Part shown: one piece after another, positions 14,301 to 25,961 of the stretch
Position numbering within the stretch: position 1 is the stretch's first letter
How the letters are laid out: each line of letters starts with the position of its first letter
NCBI RefSeq assembly: GCF_963678975.1
Contig: NC_089281.1
Coordinates: forward strand, 620,001 to 684,000
Reading direction: 5' to 3'
Origin: Dysidea avara
Taxonomy: Eukaryota; Porifera; Demospongiae; Dictyoceratida; Dysideidae
Length of the DNA: 64,000 nt
Notes under the pieces: model-generated
What the model was told of the DNA's origin: nothing
The model's input: the letters and a program-made list of their open reading frames with translations, nothing else
Databases searched by the model: none
Translations under genes and position numbers: made by a program

Positions 14301-17300
14301 TCAGTGAAGGGTTTGGATAATAGAAGCTCATTGTTTGTACATGTCTGTGTTCAAATACTCTAATAGAACACTCAATTTAGAGTACCAATGTTGGAAAAAC
14401 AGCCGATTGTAATTTATATTTACTTAAAAAGCAGCCAAGCAATGGAAAACCCTCTAAAATGTCAGGTAAAAATGAAATCAAAGGTGGAGGCCATGAAATA
14501 GCTGCAATCATGTTAGTGCCATGTCAAAATTGATTGTCATTGCAGCCATTTCTTGGCCACCACACATTCAACTTTGTTACCCTTAATTTTAGGGGGTTGT
14601 ACACTTTGTTACCCTTAATTTTAGGGGGTTGTACACTTTGTTACCCTTAATTTTAGGGGGTTGCACACTTTTGTCACAGCTTGACTGTTTATGGCTTCCT
14701 TTAGCTAATGCAAGCCTCAATACTGGCCTGACTTGTTACATAGCCGAATTCTGACTTGCCACGTTGCTGAATTCTCTTCATGGTGACTTGTTAATTTTCT
14801 ACTTGATACATTGTTGAACGCTCTATTAGAGTAAGTAGCTGAATGGTCTAATAGGGTGACTGCACTATTAGAGTATCTCAATTGAGTCCTTTCTACACGT
14901 AATTGGTTTTCACAGTTGTTATGTTTAACTGAATCTTCTGAACAGATGGATCATCAACATATTAATTTTCAGCTCATTCTCCAAAGCGGTTTGCCTGGTA
15001 GTCGTGACAACTAATGGAAACTTGATCATGCAATCATTACATGTTTGGTTTTCGGTTTTTAACTCCTCCATGGCCACTATCCCAATTTCTTTTAAATTAC
15101 AAAAGGGTCGCATTCCAATGACCACTCCATCTATAGATACACTGTACATTTTCAACTCATTCCGTCAAGTGGTTTACTGTAGGCATAACAGAAAATTGAT
15201 CTTTTATATGTGTATAATCAGTCATTCACAGGAGAATTGGTACTGGCCTTTGGATCCTCCTTTACATGTACCCAATTCCAAAGTGATCCAACAATCTATC
15301 TGTGTTTTAGGAGCACCACAGGAGGGGAATAAGACCACAGGAGGGGAATAAGACCACAGGAGGGGAATAAGAACAAAAAACCTTGAAACATTGCAATTGG
15401 TCGTCATATATAAATTGGGTGATTCTGTTCAAATGTGGTGTGCACTGTGTGGCCTGCCTTACCTGGTGGGCAGATCCTCTGCAAAAATTGCTTTGCTAGG
15501 ATAAAGGAGGATGGAGCAATGTATGTGTGAAAATTTTAGTCACTTTTTTTCATTAATAACATAATATTGGTGTAGTGCACACTACTACTATTACACACAC
15601 ACACACAACACACTACACCACACAGACACACTACACTACACCACACACACAGAGACTACACTACACCACACACACTACACACACACTACACCACACTACA
15701 CACACACACACACAGACTACACTACACCACACACACACACACAGACTACACTACACCACACACACACAGACTACACTACACCACACACACTACACCACAC
15801 TACACACACTACACTACACCACACACACAGAGACTACACTACACCACACACACTACACCACACTACGCACACACACACAGACTACACTACACCACACACA
15901 CACACACAGACTACACTACACCACACACACACAGACTACACTACACCACACACACTACACCACACTACACACACACACTACACTACACCACACTACACAC
16001 ACAGACTACACCACACTACACACACACACTACACCACACTACACACACAGACTACACCACACTACACACACACACTACACTACACCACACTACACACACA
16101 GACTACACCACACTACACACACACTACACTACACCACACTACACACACACACTACACTACACCACACTACACACACAGACTACACCACACTACACACAGA
16201 GACTACACCACACTACACACACACACTACACTACACCACACTACACCACACTACACACACAGACTACACCACACTACACACACACACTACACCACACTAC
16301 ACACACAGACTACACCACACTACACACACACACTACACTACACCACACTACACACACAGACTACACCACACTACACACACACTACACTACACCACACTAC
16401 ACACACACACTACACTACACCACACTACACACACAGACTACACCACACTACACACAGAGACTACACCACACTACACACACACACTACACTACACCACACT
16501 ACACCACACTACACACACAGACTACACCACACTACACACACACACTACACTACACCACACTACACACACAGACTACACTACACTTACATGTCTCCTGTAG
16601 GTCAGGCCCATCAATAGTCATAAAGGATTGCTGACTGGTCTCCTGATTGCTAAATGCTGACTGGACATTAGCTAACACCTTAGCCTTCACTGCTTCACTG
16701 TCTGTATGGAGAGAACATAAGGAATTATGAACACTAGAAGGATAGGTACTAAGTTGCTGAGTGTGTGCGGATGAAAGATTTACATCTGAATATTTTCAAT
16801 GAGCTGAATTACAGAGTAGAATATTGTTAGTTAGTCTCGCGTTGCCAAACCAATATGCGCCAGGCGCTTATCGATATCCTGATTATAAGCGCTGGCTGTA
16901 ATTGGTCTGGTGACATTACAACCCATTACCAGTTCAGTAGCGCAGCATATGGTGCGCAAGCAATTAGTATAAACGGTGCGCGTATTCACAGGGTTTACCT
17001 CTGTTGACGACGAAGGGACACTGTTGCTAAGGAATAGTAGTGGTAAGTAGTGACTGTAATAACCTGTCAATTGTGTTAGCTGTGTTCTATAGAATAGTCC
17101 CAACACCAGCGTAATAAAATATTAGGTATCTATGGAAACAGCTACCGCCACGGCTATACTGCGCACGCCGCTACATTCCAGTAAAAATAGTAATGAGTCC
17201 TAATGTCACCAGACCATTACAGCCGGTGCTTATAATCAGGTTATCGATAAGCGCCTGGCGTATTGGTCTGGCAACGCGAGACTAATTGTTAGTTTGCCTC

Positions 17301-20300
17301 TTACATAGCTTGATACAGCAGCAAAATGATTTTTGATGGGATAATGGTACGTAACACAAACACAACACATGGTCACAGTAATCCCATGGCTTCCATGACA
17401 TACCATAATCACTAGGATCCTCAAGATTCACCACCACTCCTGGCTGTATCTCGCGCTGAAGGGGTGTGTCCTCTAGTTGCTGCAGGATCTGATCACTGCT
17501 GTCCTGACCACCTGTGGAGGATCATGTGATGTGATGTGAGCAGTGGGGAGTACTGACCAGTCAACTTCCTGGCCATGAAGTGAGCATACAACTCAGTCTG
17601 TGTGATTAGGAAGTTGAGTTTCCTCTGCTGCCGTTTAGCCTGTATGGAATAGATCATGTGAGATAAACAGAAAGATCACACCCTGTACACTATGATCTGT
17701 AGTCAACACAGGTTTGATCATTGACTTTCTTGACTTGGTCACCAACTGGTTCATACGCTTGTTTGATTAAGTGCAATGCACAACTGAACACTACACAATC
17801 CCTGGTGTACCACTACACATCACAGCACAGTAACCTACTGGACAAATGGCCTAATATTATAGCAAGGTATTAGGCCACAGTCAAGAGCTAGTGATACAGA
17901 AGGGTGGGAAAGCAGTTGCCATGACCTATAAATCTTTGTAGATCATATTGTAGTCTCAATAATGGCTGATGGTTCGTGGCCGGTCAACATTAGATTACTG
18001 TTATTCCACTATTCTACATTATAAATACACAGTTGAACACACAGACACACTACACTACACACACAGGGCTGCCCAGAGAAATTAAGGGGCCCAGGGCAAA
18101 GAGTTAAAGTGGGGCCCCAGAGGCAAGGAGGTTTCCACTCTGAATCACAACTTCAGCCTAGCTGTAAGTCAAAGACCAAAAAAAAAGGTCATGACCTGCT
18201 AACAATGACAATAACTACTCCATCAACAACCATATCTCCTTATTTATAACTTGCTACACTGCTCCTCTGAAGAATATTGTGACTGCTCTATTAGAGTATC
18301 TAGATCTTGACTGCTCTATTAGAGTATATCGATCTTTTAAACAGGCATTCAAGGGGCCTTGATGAGGCCACACACTACACACACATACTTACATCTCTTA
18401 ACTCATCATCGTGTTTCTTCTGCTCAAGAGCTTCCTTCTCAGCTTTCTTACGGTGTTCCTTCTCCATCTTCTCATATCTCTTCCAATAAATGAGCACCTA
18501 ACACAATATCACACCATAGCATCTATACAAGTGTACATAATTCATCTTTAAACTAGATCAGTACTCCTAGCAGGCTACACGATATGTGTGCTACTAACAG
18601 TATTGTTCTATTAAAGTAGACATGCAACATCAAAATTCTGAATCTGCTAACAGTTTCCACCTGATGTGGTTGGGCCACATCAAAATGGCTTTCTCCACTA
18701 CACTATATCTCATCAACATCTGCTAGAACTGTATGTCCGACCAGTTTAATACATGTTGTGCAGAATTCCTAATGAGTTGGTGGTGTCAACTCTCAGCATT
18801 CACCTTTATTCCTTGACCTGAAAAATGGTGAAAGAATGTAGTGAGCTTATTGGCAATACTCGCAATGTCATTATACTTTATCAAGAAGTACAAACGGTTT
18901 AGTGTCACCATTTTGCTGATCGTCACTATGGATGCATTGCTGAGGACGCTACAGTCCATCATAATAGTGATTGCTGCTCTTCTAGGCTTAAACCGGCTAT
19001 TCTGCAGGGTAAACCTCTCTAGACCTCTGATCTGCTAGCTACAAGTTGTAGTACGGGTATACTGTAATGATGACACTTTGAGATTTGGCAAATTTCACTA
19101 CTAACATAATTTGGTGATTAGCTAATTTATTGTATATTGCTTGGTGAACCGTTTACCACAAAAACCGATTGCCTAAACTTATAAATTAACTCATATCATT
19201 TATTACATGTACAGCGTACATACACATGTGAGCCAAGTGTGATGTAATAGGACATACCTCTTTTAATAGTTTCTTAGCTCTTGATGGAGCATCCCTGCTA
19301 ATCTTCTGACTCTTGGCAGCCATTTTCCTCCACTCTCTCTGACACATCAGTGACACCTTTCTGCAATTAGTGCTCACCGTGTGACGAGCTTGAGCAAACT
19401 GCTTCGCCATCTAAAATAATTGAATAGTGACCATGTCAAATATTTCATGACCTCATTAATAAGACTCTAATACGTTATGGAAGTATAATTACTGAATTAA
19501 ATGTGATAGCTTCAGGTGTAGATGACTTCCAGTTTCATGGCTTCTACGTATTTTTGATTCTGCGTATTTAAGAAAAACGAGTAGAATCGTTTTATTTTGT
19601 GCACCTAGCTACATCACAATGGAAGGAAGCAATAACAGCAATATTATACTGATCCACCACGTAATACAATTCCTATGTATATAGCTATTTGTATTTATTT
19701 ACGCTAGCATTTCACAACAAAATTCAAGTTAGATTTGTCTGATTGTTTTATAAGAATATAGGACTTGCATGCAAATGTGATAACCTTGCAGTTATAACAA
19801 GTCCTGTATGTTCAACAGTTTCAGCAGGTTATGCTCTAAACTTGGCTAGGATAACAACTTTTGATAAATGTTTTAATAGCTAACACCCAAACAACTCCAA
19901 TTACCATTTTGATATTGACACTATACACAGTTCTGTTATTAGCTGATTAATTGCGTACCACCCTGCTAGGGACCTACAATAAGACTGAAGGACATGACCC
20001 CTGGCTAGAGCAATCACAGTAAAGTTTCTTGTTCCAGTCCTCAAACTGGTCTGGTATTCACCAGTACACTTATGGTGTGCTTACAACCAGCTTGGTACAG
20101 AGGTCTGTAATGTTTAAAACTGTAAAGTGAAAATTGAAAAATCCATCTACTACCACCTAAAATGGTATGTTTCAGGTGATGTCCAGTGTTGTATAGATCC
20201 TCTGAATATATTTGTGTTAAACCTTGATGGAAAGGTCTGAACCACTATTATTGCTGCTACATATCACCATGGTAACACAGCCATTCAGTACACAGTGATT

Positions 20301-23002
20301 TGATTTGCAAGGTCAATCAGCTATGGGAATATAAGAATCATGTGACCATCTTCTTGACATCATCTTATTACTCCTATCCCTCAATAACAGCTTAAAATTA
20401 CCTTAGGGATTTCTTTCTTAGCTATGAATGTCCACAGCTTTCTTCTCTGCTGCACGGTTGACTGAGGCTTTTTCTTAGTGTCTGGGACATCTTCTGCTAA
20501 TGCCTGTTGTGCAGGTCTCTTCCTCTCATCCTATATATGGTAATAACATATTTTCAGTAACCATAGTACCCCACTATAGTCAGAAACTTAACACAGAACA
20601 ACAACCCCTAGACCAGCTAGTGAACTTGATCCCCAGCAAACTGTATGGAGCCACACAGTTGGGAACATAAAGAAGAGTGGTACCTTGTTTGGCTGCCATT
20701 CCTGATCTTCCTTCATTTTACGTTTCATCTTGAGAATACGAGCTCTCCGAGCAGCCATTAGAGCTCGTCTGTTAGGATGACGACGTTTGGGGTGTTCCTT
20801 GGAGATGTTCAGCCATGGGTCTGTTTCCATCAGAAGTCCAGCACTGAAGTACTTGTAACGCTTCAGCTGTAAACATGGTAACATGATACACATTACCACA
20901 TACACACATAAGGCCACGTAAACTTTATTAGTTTCTCATCCTCACTTGCTTCACCATTTTTATTACATCACGGATTTTTTTTACAACTGGTGGCTGAGTG
21001 CAGCCATCCAGTACTTATACAGTTGTAACTAGCAAGAACAGAAAGTTGCTTTCTCAGTCATTTCAGCTAGCTAATTCACACTATTTTGAGTATGAGAAGC
21101 TAATACATGGCCTAAACCAGTGACTATCACACATGCTACACTGTGTACATTTCCAATCAAAAGTTACAAGACAGTCTGTCATGTAGGGGAATACTGATTG
21201 TGTTAGCAAACTATTTTATCTGCATACACACAGCAGCGTACGGCACAAAATCTTGTGAAACTCCCAACCCAGCACCTTTACACATGATAAGCAACGTTTA
21301 TCACCTAGTTAGGTTCAACAGCAAAGTGACACTAAGGAAAGGCTTTTGGCTGCCAGACATTGTAACTGTACAATAACAGTATGCGCTCAACATTACAGCA
21401 GGGTCTCCCCTCCAAACAGGTCCAGCTTGAAACAGTGGAAGAGGAAAACTCCCTCAGCAATAATGGAAATTATCTGTTGTTCAGAGGTTCCACCAATCAG
21501 TTTGAGATTCTAACTTATTCCTTAATATTTTTAAATTGAGTACTTGAACTAGAAATAAACTTGCAGTACTAGCAACAATACCAAATACACTTCCATACCA
21601 GTGGATCCCTCCTGTATTCAGTCCTCCATTCCTGTTGTCTTTCATGAAGTTCCAACAACATTGGGACACTCTCTCCCTCGCTTAGCTCTACGTCTGACGA
21701 GTCCGAGCTTAGCAACAGTTCCTATAGCAACCACCACAACAGTCATGTTAAGGAGGTCATCTCGTGGCATCAAAAGAACACTGACACCTCATATCAATAA
21801 CAAAGACAAATTGTATGTCTCAGAGCCATTATTTACAGCACAACAGATTGCTTTTCTAGCCATTAAACAACATTTAACATCCAGTGACAAGTTGGTAGTG
21901 TAATCATATGTCATAGGATGTGCCACCAACCTCCTTTGTTAATTAATCCATTTAAAATATTAAAATATTGTACTGTAATTTGTCCACTGTGTAGAGCAGT
22001 AATTAGAAGAGTTGACATACCTGTAGCCATTTCCTCTCGGCGGGAACATGAGAGAAGTTATACAATGAAGGCCTGTCATCTACACAACATACAGTACAAT
22101 GTAACAGAAAACATAACTACCTTCTTCAATAGACAAGACAAGTTGAAAATAATAAGCTCCACACAATGGAGTACCTTCTGAGTCATCATCTTCACTGGAG
22201 CTGAGTATGCTGTAACGTCTTCTGTTGTGACCACCTCCATCCTGGTCATTGCATAGTGCCACCAGCTCACTGTGTAATAGGTGGACACCACTCCATAATA
22301 TATGTACGTACACACAAAGTCCTCAGCTGTCTGCTAGCATATCTACCCAGGTGCTAGGAGTCAGTGCAGGCAACACACACACACACACACACGCTATACA
22401 CAGAGCAAGCTATATAAACAGCCACGCCTACACAGTTGATTGGACCAACTGTGCATCATCAGGACTAGTATCCTGCAGGAGGCTGTACCATATCTCATGG
22501 GACAAGATGTGGGAACTTAAGTTCCATCCTGAGCCTCACCCGTTATGTGGGACACTACACACACACACTAACAACCTACACATACTACATGTACATATGT
22601 TAGCAACAATAGTTCATGTGGTTACTATGTCAATGCCTTATGGTACAAACACCATGGACCACGAAGTTGCTATTCTAGGATCTTTCCAGACACCTTGACC
22701 CAGTCTTGTGACAGAAAACACCCACAATTTCAGTAAATAGGTAGTAACAAAACACAACATCCCTTCTGATTTCACACACACTAAATAAGGACACACTACC
22801 CCCCACCTCATGGCCTTTACCAGACCCCCTACACAGAGGTGACACCATGAAGTTCCCCAAAATACAAAAATATTGCCACATTTTACCTAAGGTCTTTAAT
22901 AGGCTTTCTCAGGAGCTTTTGTGCCTCTTTCAGCAGTGGTTCAAGACTGAACGTCTTTTCTGTGGCCAGTCCGCTGGTTAGGGTAGAATGCCTTGCCTCC
23001 AT
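2307..23002 (-). CDS. INO80: INO80 chromatin-remodelling ATPase, complete, 33 exons
   Basis: Nuclear Snf2-family ATPase of the INO80 complex, which slides nucleosomes and edits H2A.Z. Exons (+ coordinates, 5' to 3'): 22887-23002, 22175-22269, 22021-22079, 21599-21721, 20684-20866, 20402-20530, 19258-19410, 18393-18497, 17558-17639, 17404-17511, 16588-16701, 15463-15495, 14121-14218, 14035-14067, 13746-13922, 13471-13530, 13364-13420, 13224-13309, 11978-12062, 10996-11113, 10796-10881, 8330-8488, 8168-8270, 8082-8121, 6777-6923, 6032-6109, 5267-5984, 5124-5218, 4511-4583, 4411-4455, 4251-4364, 4096-4198, 2307-2881. All junctions are GT-AG and phases agree, giving 1449 residues (human about 1550). 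Visible: DBINO region about 225-355 ([20 protein letters not shown]), Walker A DEMGLGKT about 485, DEAQ about 594, [11 protein letters not shown] about 754, the long INO80-type insertion about 770-1075, and the helicase C motif [11 protein letters not shown] about 1187. A basic Ala-rich tail follows ([17 protein letters not shown]). The start is the first ATG, 701 bp from MCCC2. The 33-bp exon 15463-15495 is least certain. Confidence 0.95.
6572..6651. repeat. 18-bp tandem repeat, about 4.5 copies
   Basis: The unit GCTGTTAATAGCCAATAA is repeated almost perfectly in an INO80 intron. The unit contains a short dyad (TTAATAGCCAATAA). No function is apparent. Confidence 0.9.
7856..8066 (+). repeat. 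Dispersed repeat family A, fragment 1
   Basis: This INO80-intron segment shares an ordered block of motifs with sequence at 37.6, 40.7, 53.1 and 55.1 kb. The shared order is: a cagtattagttaggta box, then GAAATGCTTTCAAxAAGTTGCT, an ACTGACTG run, GATGCCTTCAGACAA, and a tail of the type CTTGATTxTTTCACTGT. It is a truncated copy with the far end missing. Confidence 0.75.
8696..9436. mobile_element. DNA transposon, CATAGATA family, 741 bp, 7-bp target duplication
   Basis: Terminal inverted repeats of about 40 bp begin CATAGATAATA at the left and end TATTATCTATG at the right, with a shared inner block AAAAGGGATAGGAAACGCAA. The element is flanked by a perfect 7-bp duplication GTAATGG (8689-8695 and 9437-9443) and sits in a GT-rich tract of an INO80 intron. 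It contains a 96-codon frame (8923-9213) with no domain I recognise, so it is probably non-autonomous. A second member with the same termini is at 53877-54383. Seven-base duplications are uncommon among DNA transposons; P-like or Dada-like origins are possible but not shown. Confidence 0.85.
10079..10379. repeat. 16-bp minisatellite (TATAGCTACAGTTAGY)
   Basis: About 18 imperfect copies of a 16-bp unit, some extended by an extra TAGCTACG block, lie in an INO80 intron. Each unit contains TAGCTA, a short palindrome. Confidence 0.9.
11171..11667. mobile_element. hAT-type MITE, copy 1 (CAGTGTTGGG ends)
   Basis: The ends are CAGTGTTGGG and CCCAACACTG. They are followed inward by repeated GTAACTAGTTACAT-like words and a central block with TTAAGCTGTCACGTGTGAAAC. 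The flanks are an 8-bp duplication with one mismatch (CTTATTAG at 11163-11170, TTTATTAG at 11668-11675), which is diagnostic of hAT transposition. The element landed inside the GTGTCCTTATTAG tandem repeat of this INO80 intron. Its closest relative here is at 36334-36823, about the same length. No open frame is present, so it is non-autonomous. Confidence 0.85.
11683..11885. repeat. GTGTCCT(T/G)ATTA tandem repeat
   Basis: Alternating half units of the type AAGGTGTCCTTATTAGTGAG and GTGTCCTGATTATC recur about six times, and more degenerate words lie left of the hAT MITE at 11150-11170. The core word is similar to part of the 75-bp satellite seen at 32 kb and 48 kb (GAGGTGGTCTTATTAATGAG on the opposite strand). 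Confidence 0.8.
12113..12758. repeat. 13-bp minisatellite in an INO80 intron
   Basis: Roughly 50 copies of a 13-bp unit alternate between ATACCACAGGATA and ATACCACAGGGTG types. Because 13 is not a multiple of three, three units give a 39-bp coding period and all three - strand frames stay open. The long frames here are an artefact and not a gene. The array begins about 50 bases from the splice acceptor of the exon at 11978-12062. Confidence 0.95.
12789..13005. mobile_element. Foldback MITE with TA flanks, 217 bp
   Basis: Inverted arms of about 45 bp (GGTACCACTCAAATGCAAT and its complement) enclose a short unrelated centre. A TA dinucleotide lies at each edge, as in Tc1/mariner-type insertions. 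It lies in the same INO80 intron as the 13-bp minisatellite. Confidence 0.75.
14571..14670. repeat. 32-bp tandem repeat, three copies
   Basis: Three nearly identical 32-bp units contain TTTGTTACCCTTAATTTTAG. They lie in the INO80 intron upstream (in transcript terms) of the exon at 14121-14218. Confidence 0.9.
15590..16585. repeat. CACTACA/CACACAGACTACAC satellite filling an INO80 intron
   Basis: Nearly 1 kb of C/A-rich tandem sequence is built from CACACTACACCACACTACA and CACACAGACTACAC blocks, with longer repeats of those blocks (for example around 16000-16350). It occupies almost the entire 1092-bp intron 15496-16587 of INO80 and starts only a few bases inside the splice donor. In the INO80 transcript it would read as a long UG-rich tract. 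The 341-codon His/Thr-rich frame across it is a by-product of the repeat. Confidence 0.95.
16831..17285. mobile_element. MITE with about 90-bp inverted ends (TTAGTCTCGCG)
   Basis: The left arm 16831-16920 and right arm 17195-17285 are inverted copies beginning TTAGTCTCGCGTTGCCA and ending TGGCAACGCGAGACTAA. The flanks share TTGTTAG (16824-16830 and 17286-17292), a probable 7-bp target duplication. The interior has no coding signal. The element lies in an INO80 intron and is more GC-rich than its surroundings. Confidence 0.8.
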
Positions 23003-23703
23003 TTCTGTTTCTCCGACGCAAGCGAATTGTGAAAAATTCTCGGCAAAATCCTCCACTTATCTTAGTAAACAGCTCTACTCGTCTCCTCGTGGTCGCTTGA
23101 GCAAGTAGAAACGAGTTTCTTAAAATTCAGCTCGCGATAAACCACCTAACATTCCTCAACATAAAACCAACCCTAAAGCAAAAGGAGCCGCAAAACGACC
23201 CCAAATAAACCATCCAGACGAGACAAAGTCACTTCTTTGAGGCCATGTTGACAGACACGAGGCGATAAAATGTCAACCGCACAAAGCGACCAGGTGTGAC
23301 ATCAAGATAATAGGCTTAGCGTGCAGCCCGGTCGAAAGTAGCCAACAGAAATCGGTAGGCATTCTTCCCTATAAGAGGTCATTTGATTGTCGCTTCCCTT
23401 TACACTCCGTGTCACTATAAAGAAACCACAGCAATTAATAGTACACGGAAAAGTTATGAATAAACGGATATTTGCGGTTGACCCCCGAAAGAAAAAATGT
23501 TTTTGTCACGTGTACTAGTTGTGCATTTGTTTTTCACGTAAGACGTTATTTTCAGACCAGAACACAATAGCCAGTAGTGGCGTATACACACACACACACA
23601 CACATATTATAAAGGACGCCGAGTTGTAAAACTAAACAAATGTAGAAAGAGTAATCATCACGTGAACACCTATAGTGGTCATTAATTAGAACAATTAACT
23701 GTT
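23003..23703. promoter_or_regulatory. Divergent promoter region between INO80 and MCCC2
   Basis: Seven hundred bases separate the two opposite start codons, so a shared bidirectional promoter is likely. Two CACGTG E-boxes lie at 23507-23512 and 23659-23664. A CA microsatellite sits near 23585-23603. No TATA box could be assigned. The E-box is the target of bHLH-ZIP factors such as USF, MYC and MITF/TFE. Confidence 0.55.
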
Positions 23704-25401
23704 ATGTACTCCGCTAGGTTACAAAGCTTCACTTGTAGAACATTACCAGCTCTGAGGTGCATTGGTAGGAGATGCTATTACCTAGGAGAAGAGAAATCTA
23801 GTCAAATTGGTACACGGTTGGAAAAGACGCAAGCGGTGAAACAGAATTATGAGGAGATGCAGAGACTAGTCACTGAACTGAGGGAGGAAGCAGCTACAAT
23901 AGAATGTGGAGGATCAGACAAGGACCGGCAGAGACACACTAGTAAAGGAAAGCTGCTGGTGAGGGACAGGATAAATGAAATACTAGACCCTGGCTCGCCT
24001 TTCTTAGAACTCTCCCAACTAGCAGCCTATAATGTATACGAGGAGGCAGTACCTGCAGCTGGTATGGTTTCTGGGATAGGACGAGTGTGTGGTGTGGAGT
24101 GTATGATTGTGGCTAATGATGCCACTGTAAAGGCTGGTACATATTACCCTCTGACTGTGAAGAAACATTTGAGAGCACAGGAGATAGCTAAACAGAACAG
24201 ACTACCATGTATCTACCTAGTTGACTCAGGTGGAGCCATGTTAGAACACCAACATAACGTATTTCCTGACCGTGAACACTTTGGTCGTATCTTCTATAAT
24301 CAAGCCACCATGTCATCAATGGGGATTCCCCAGGTGGCAGTTGTCATGGGATCTTGCACAGCTGGAGGAGCATATGTCCCAGCCATGGCAGATGAGAGTG
24401 TAATTGTCAAACAACAAGGGACCATATTTCTTGCTGGTCCCCCTCTAGTTAAAGCAGCTACAAATGAAGAAATCACGGAGGAGAATTTAGGCGGTGCTGA
24501 TGTGCACTGCAGAATATCAGGCGTGGCTGACCACTATGCAAATGACGACCACCATGCTTTAAACATCACCAGACGAATAGTACGAAACTTCAACCTCAGA
24601 AAGCCAACCACAGTTACAATGGAAAAGCCTGAAGACCCATTGTTCCCAGCAGATGACTTATATGGTATTGTTCCGACTAATCTCCGACAGCCCTATAATG
24701 TCAGAGAGGTGATTGCTCGACTTGTTGATGGTAGTAGATTTCATGAGTTTAAAGAGCTTTATGGGCCATCATTGGTCACAGGATTTGCCAGACTACATGG
24801 TTACCCTGTTGGGTTTGTGGCTAATAATGGTATCCTTACTTCTGAGTCAGCTTTGAAAGGGACACACTTCATCGAGATTTGCTCCCAGAGAAAGATCCCA
24901 CTGATCTTCCTACAGAACACAACAGGGTTTATTGTTGGGAAGGATGCTGAACATGGTGGAATTGCTAAGAATGGTGCTAAAATGGTGACAGCAGTGGCAT
25001 GCACTGAGGTGCCCAAGTTCACTGTTATAATTGGTGGCAGTTTTGGAGCAGGAAACTATGGCATGTGTGGGCGGGCTTATAGTCCACGATTCCTTTACAT
25101 GTGGCCAAATGCTCGTATATCCGTCATGGGTGGTGAGCAAGCAGCCGGCGTGTTGACGAGCGTTCAAATTGCTAAACTGAAGAGAGAAGGCAAAGAGATT
25201 CCCAAAGAGGCAATGGAGAAGTTTCGTCAGTCGATTGTTAACACTTATGACAGAGAAGGATCCCCTTATTTCTCCAGTGCTCGGATATGGGACGATGGTG
25301 TGATTGATCCTTGTGATACTCGTAAAGTGTTGGCCCTCAGTATCAGTGCTTCCCTTAATGCTCCAATACTTGACACCAAGTTTGGAGTGTTCAGAATGTA
25401 A
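23704..25401 (+). CDS. MCCC2: Methylcrotonoyl-CoA carboxylase beta chain, mitochondrial
   Basis: Carboxyltransferase subunit of methylcrotonoyl-CoA carboxylase. It moves the carboxyl group from biotin on the alpha chain to 3-methylcrotonyl-CoA in leucine breakdown in the mitochondrial matrix. The single open frame of 565 residues matches the full family length (about 563 in human). The first 25 residues are Arg/Ser/Leu-rich without acidic residues, as expected for a mitochondrial presequence. Glycine-rich CoA and oxyanion-hole segments are all present: [39 protein letters not shown] and [22 protein letters not shown]; the C-terminus ends in FGVFRM. These favour MCCC2 over the related PCCB. 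The gene has no intron, in contrast to all neighbours, and no frameshift, so it is probably functional. It is head-to-head with INO80 and tail-to-tail with MDH1. Confidence 0.95.
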   Translation: MYSARLQSFTCRTLPALRCIGRRCYYLGEEKSSQIGTRLEKTQAVKQNYEEMQRLVTELREEAATIECGGSDKDRQRHTSKGKLLVRDRINEILDPGSPFLELSQLAAYNVYEEAVPAAGMVSGIGRVCGVECMIVANDATVKAGTYYPLTVKKHLRAQEIAKQNRLPCIYLVDSGGAMLEHQHNVFPDREHFGRIFYNQATMSSMGIPQVAVVMGSCTAGGAYVPAMADESVIVKQQGTIFLAGPPLVKAATNEEITEENLGGADVHCRISGVADHYANDDHHALNITRRIVRNFNLRKPTTVTMEKPEDPLFPADDLYGIVPTNLRQPYNVREVIARLVDGSRFHEFKELYGPSLVTGFARLHGYPVGFVANNGILTSESALKGTHFIEICSQRKIPLIFLQNTTGFIVGKDAEHGGIAKNGAKMVTAVACTEVPKFTVIIGGSFGAGNYGMCGRAYSPRFLYMWPNARISVMGGEQAAGVLTSVQIAKLKREGKEIPKEAMEKFRQSIVNTYDREGSPYFSSARIWDDGVIDPCDTRKVLALSISASLNAPILDTKFGVFRM

Positions 25402-25961
25402 TTGTTGTGTGTACTTGGTATTTATAATTGTGCATAAATTTCAAAAAAAATTATTCTGTTGTGGCTATCCACTACATAAATTTTGTTAAAATAGCTAACA
25501 GTGCTTGCGACATCTAATTCCTGTTACGCTCATCTGGTGTTTGCTGTGTTCGGGGCTTCATGGAGATATTGGTGTAATACATTTTTAGGAGGTTCTGATG
25601 GGCAAACAGTGGAAATTCATGGTTTGGGACGAACAGTGTCCTGACTAGCACCATCAACTTTGATGGTGAGACATCTGGGTTGACTACCATAATATCACAC
25701 TCCACTGTATTAGAATAATCCACTAAAACAAAATCATGCAATTACTCTTTCAATGGGGAAGCCATTTATAACCCTACAAAAAATCAACCACATTCTAACC
25801 CTTGGCTACTGGCAGTATCTCTGAGGTAGTATCATACTGACTCAAACACTACATATTTAGTGCCAGTAAACAATCTCATGATCAAAATGTTATCAACTCT
25901 AGTATACAGTGCAATAGTATCTAATATTAGTCTACAGGTGAGACTTGTGACCATCATCTAG
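25402..25961. other. Convergent intergenic region, MCCC2 and MDH1 3' ends
   Basis: This 560-bp stretch separates the stop codons of MCCC2 and MDH1. It should hold both 3' UTRs. An A-rich run follows the MCCC2 stop near 25441-25450. I found no clear AATAAA for either gene and no repeat. Confidence 0.5.

Noticed and set aside
15575..16600. 341-codon His/Thr/Tyr-rich open frame
   Set aside because: Follows from the CACTACA satellite lacking stop codons in that frame; lies in an INO80 intron on the antisense strand.
22249..22698. 149-codon + strand frame opposite INO80 exon 2
   Set aside because: It is antisense to a well-supported exon and includes a CA microsatellite.
23704..25401. Assignment as propionyl-CoA carboxylase beta (PCCB)
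   Set aside because: The [28 protein letters not shown] and C-terminal FGVFRM motifs and 565-residue length fit MCCC2 better.
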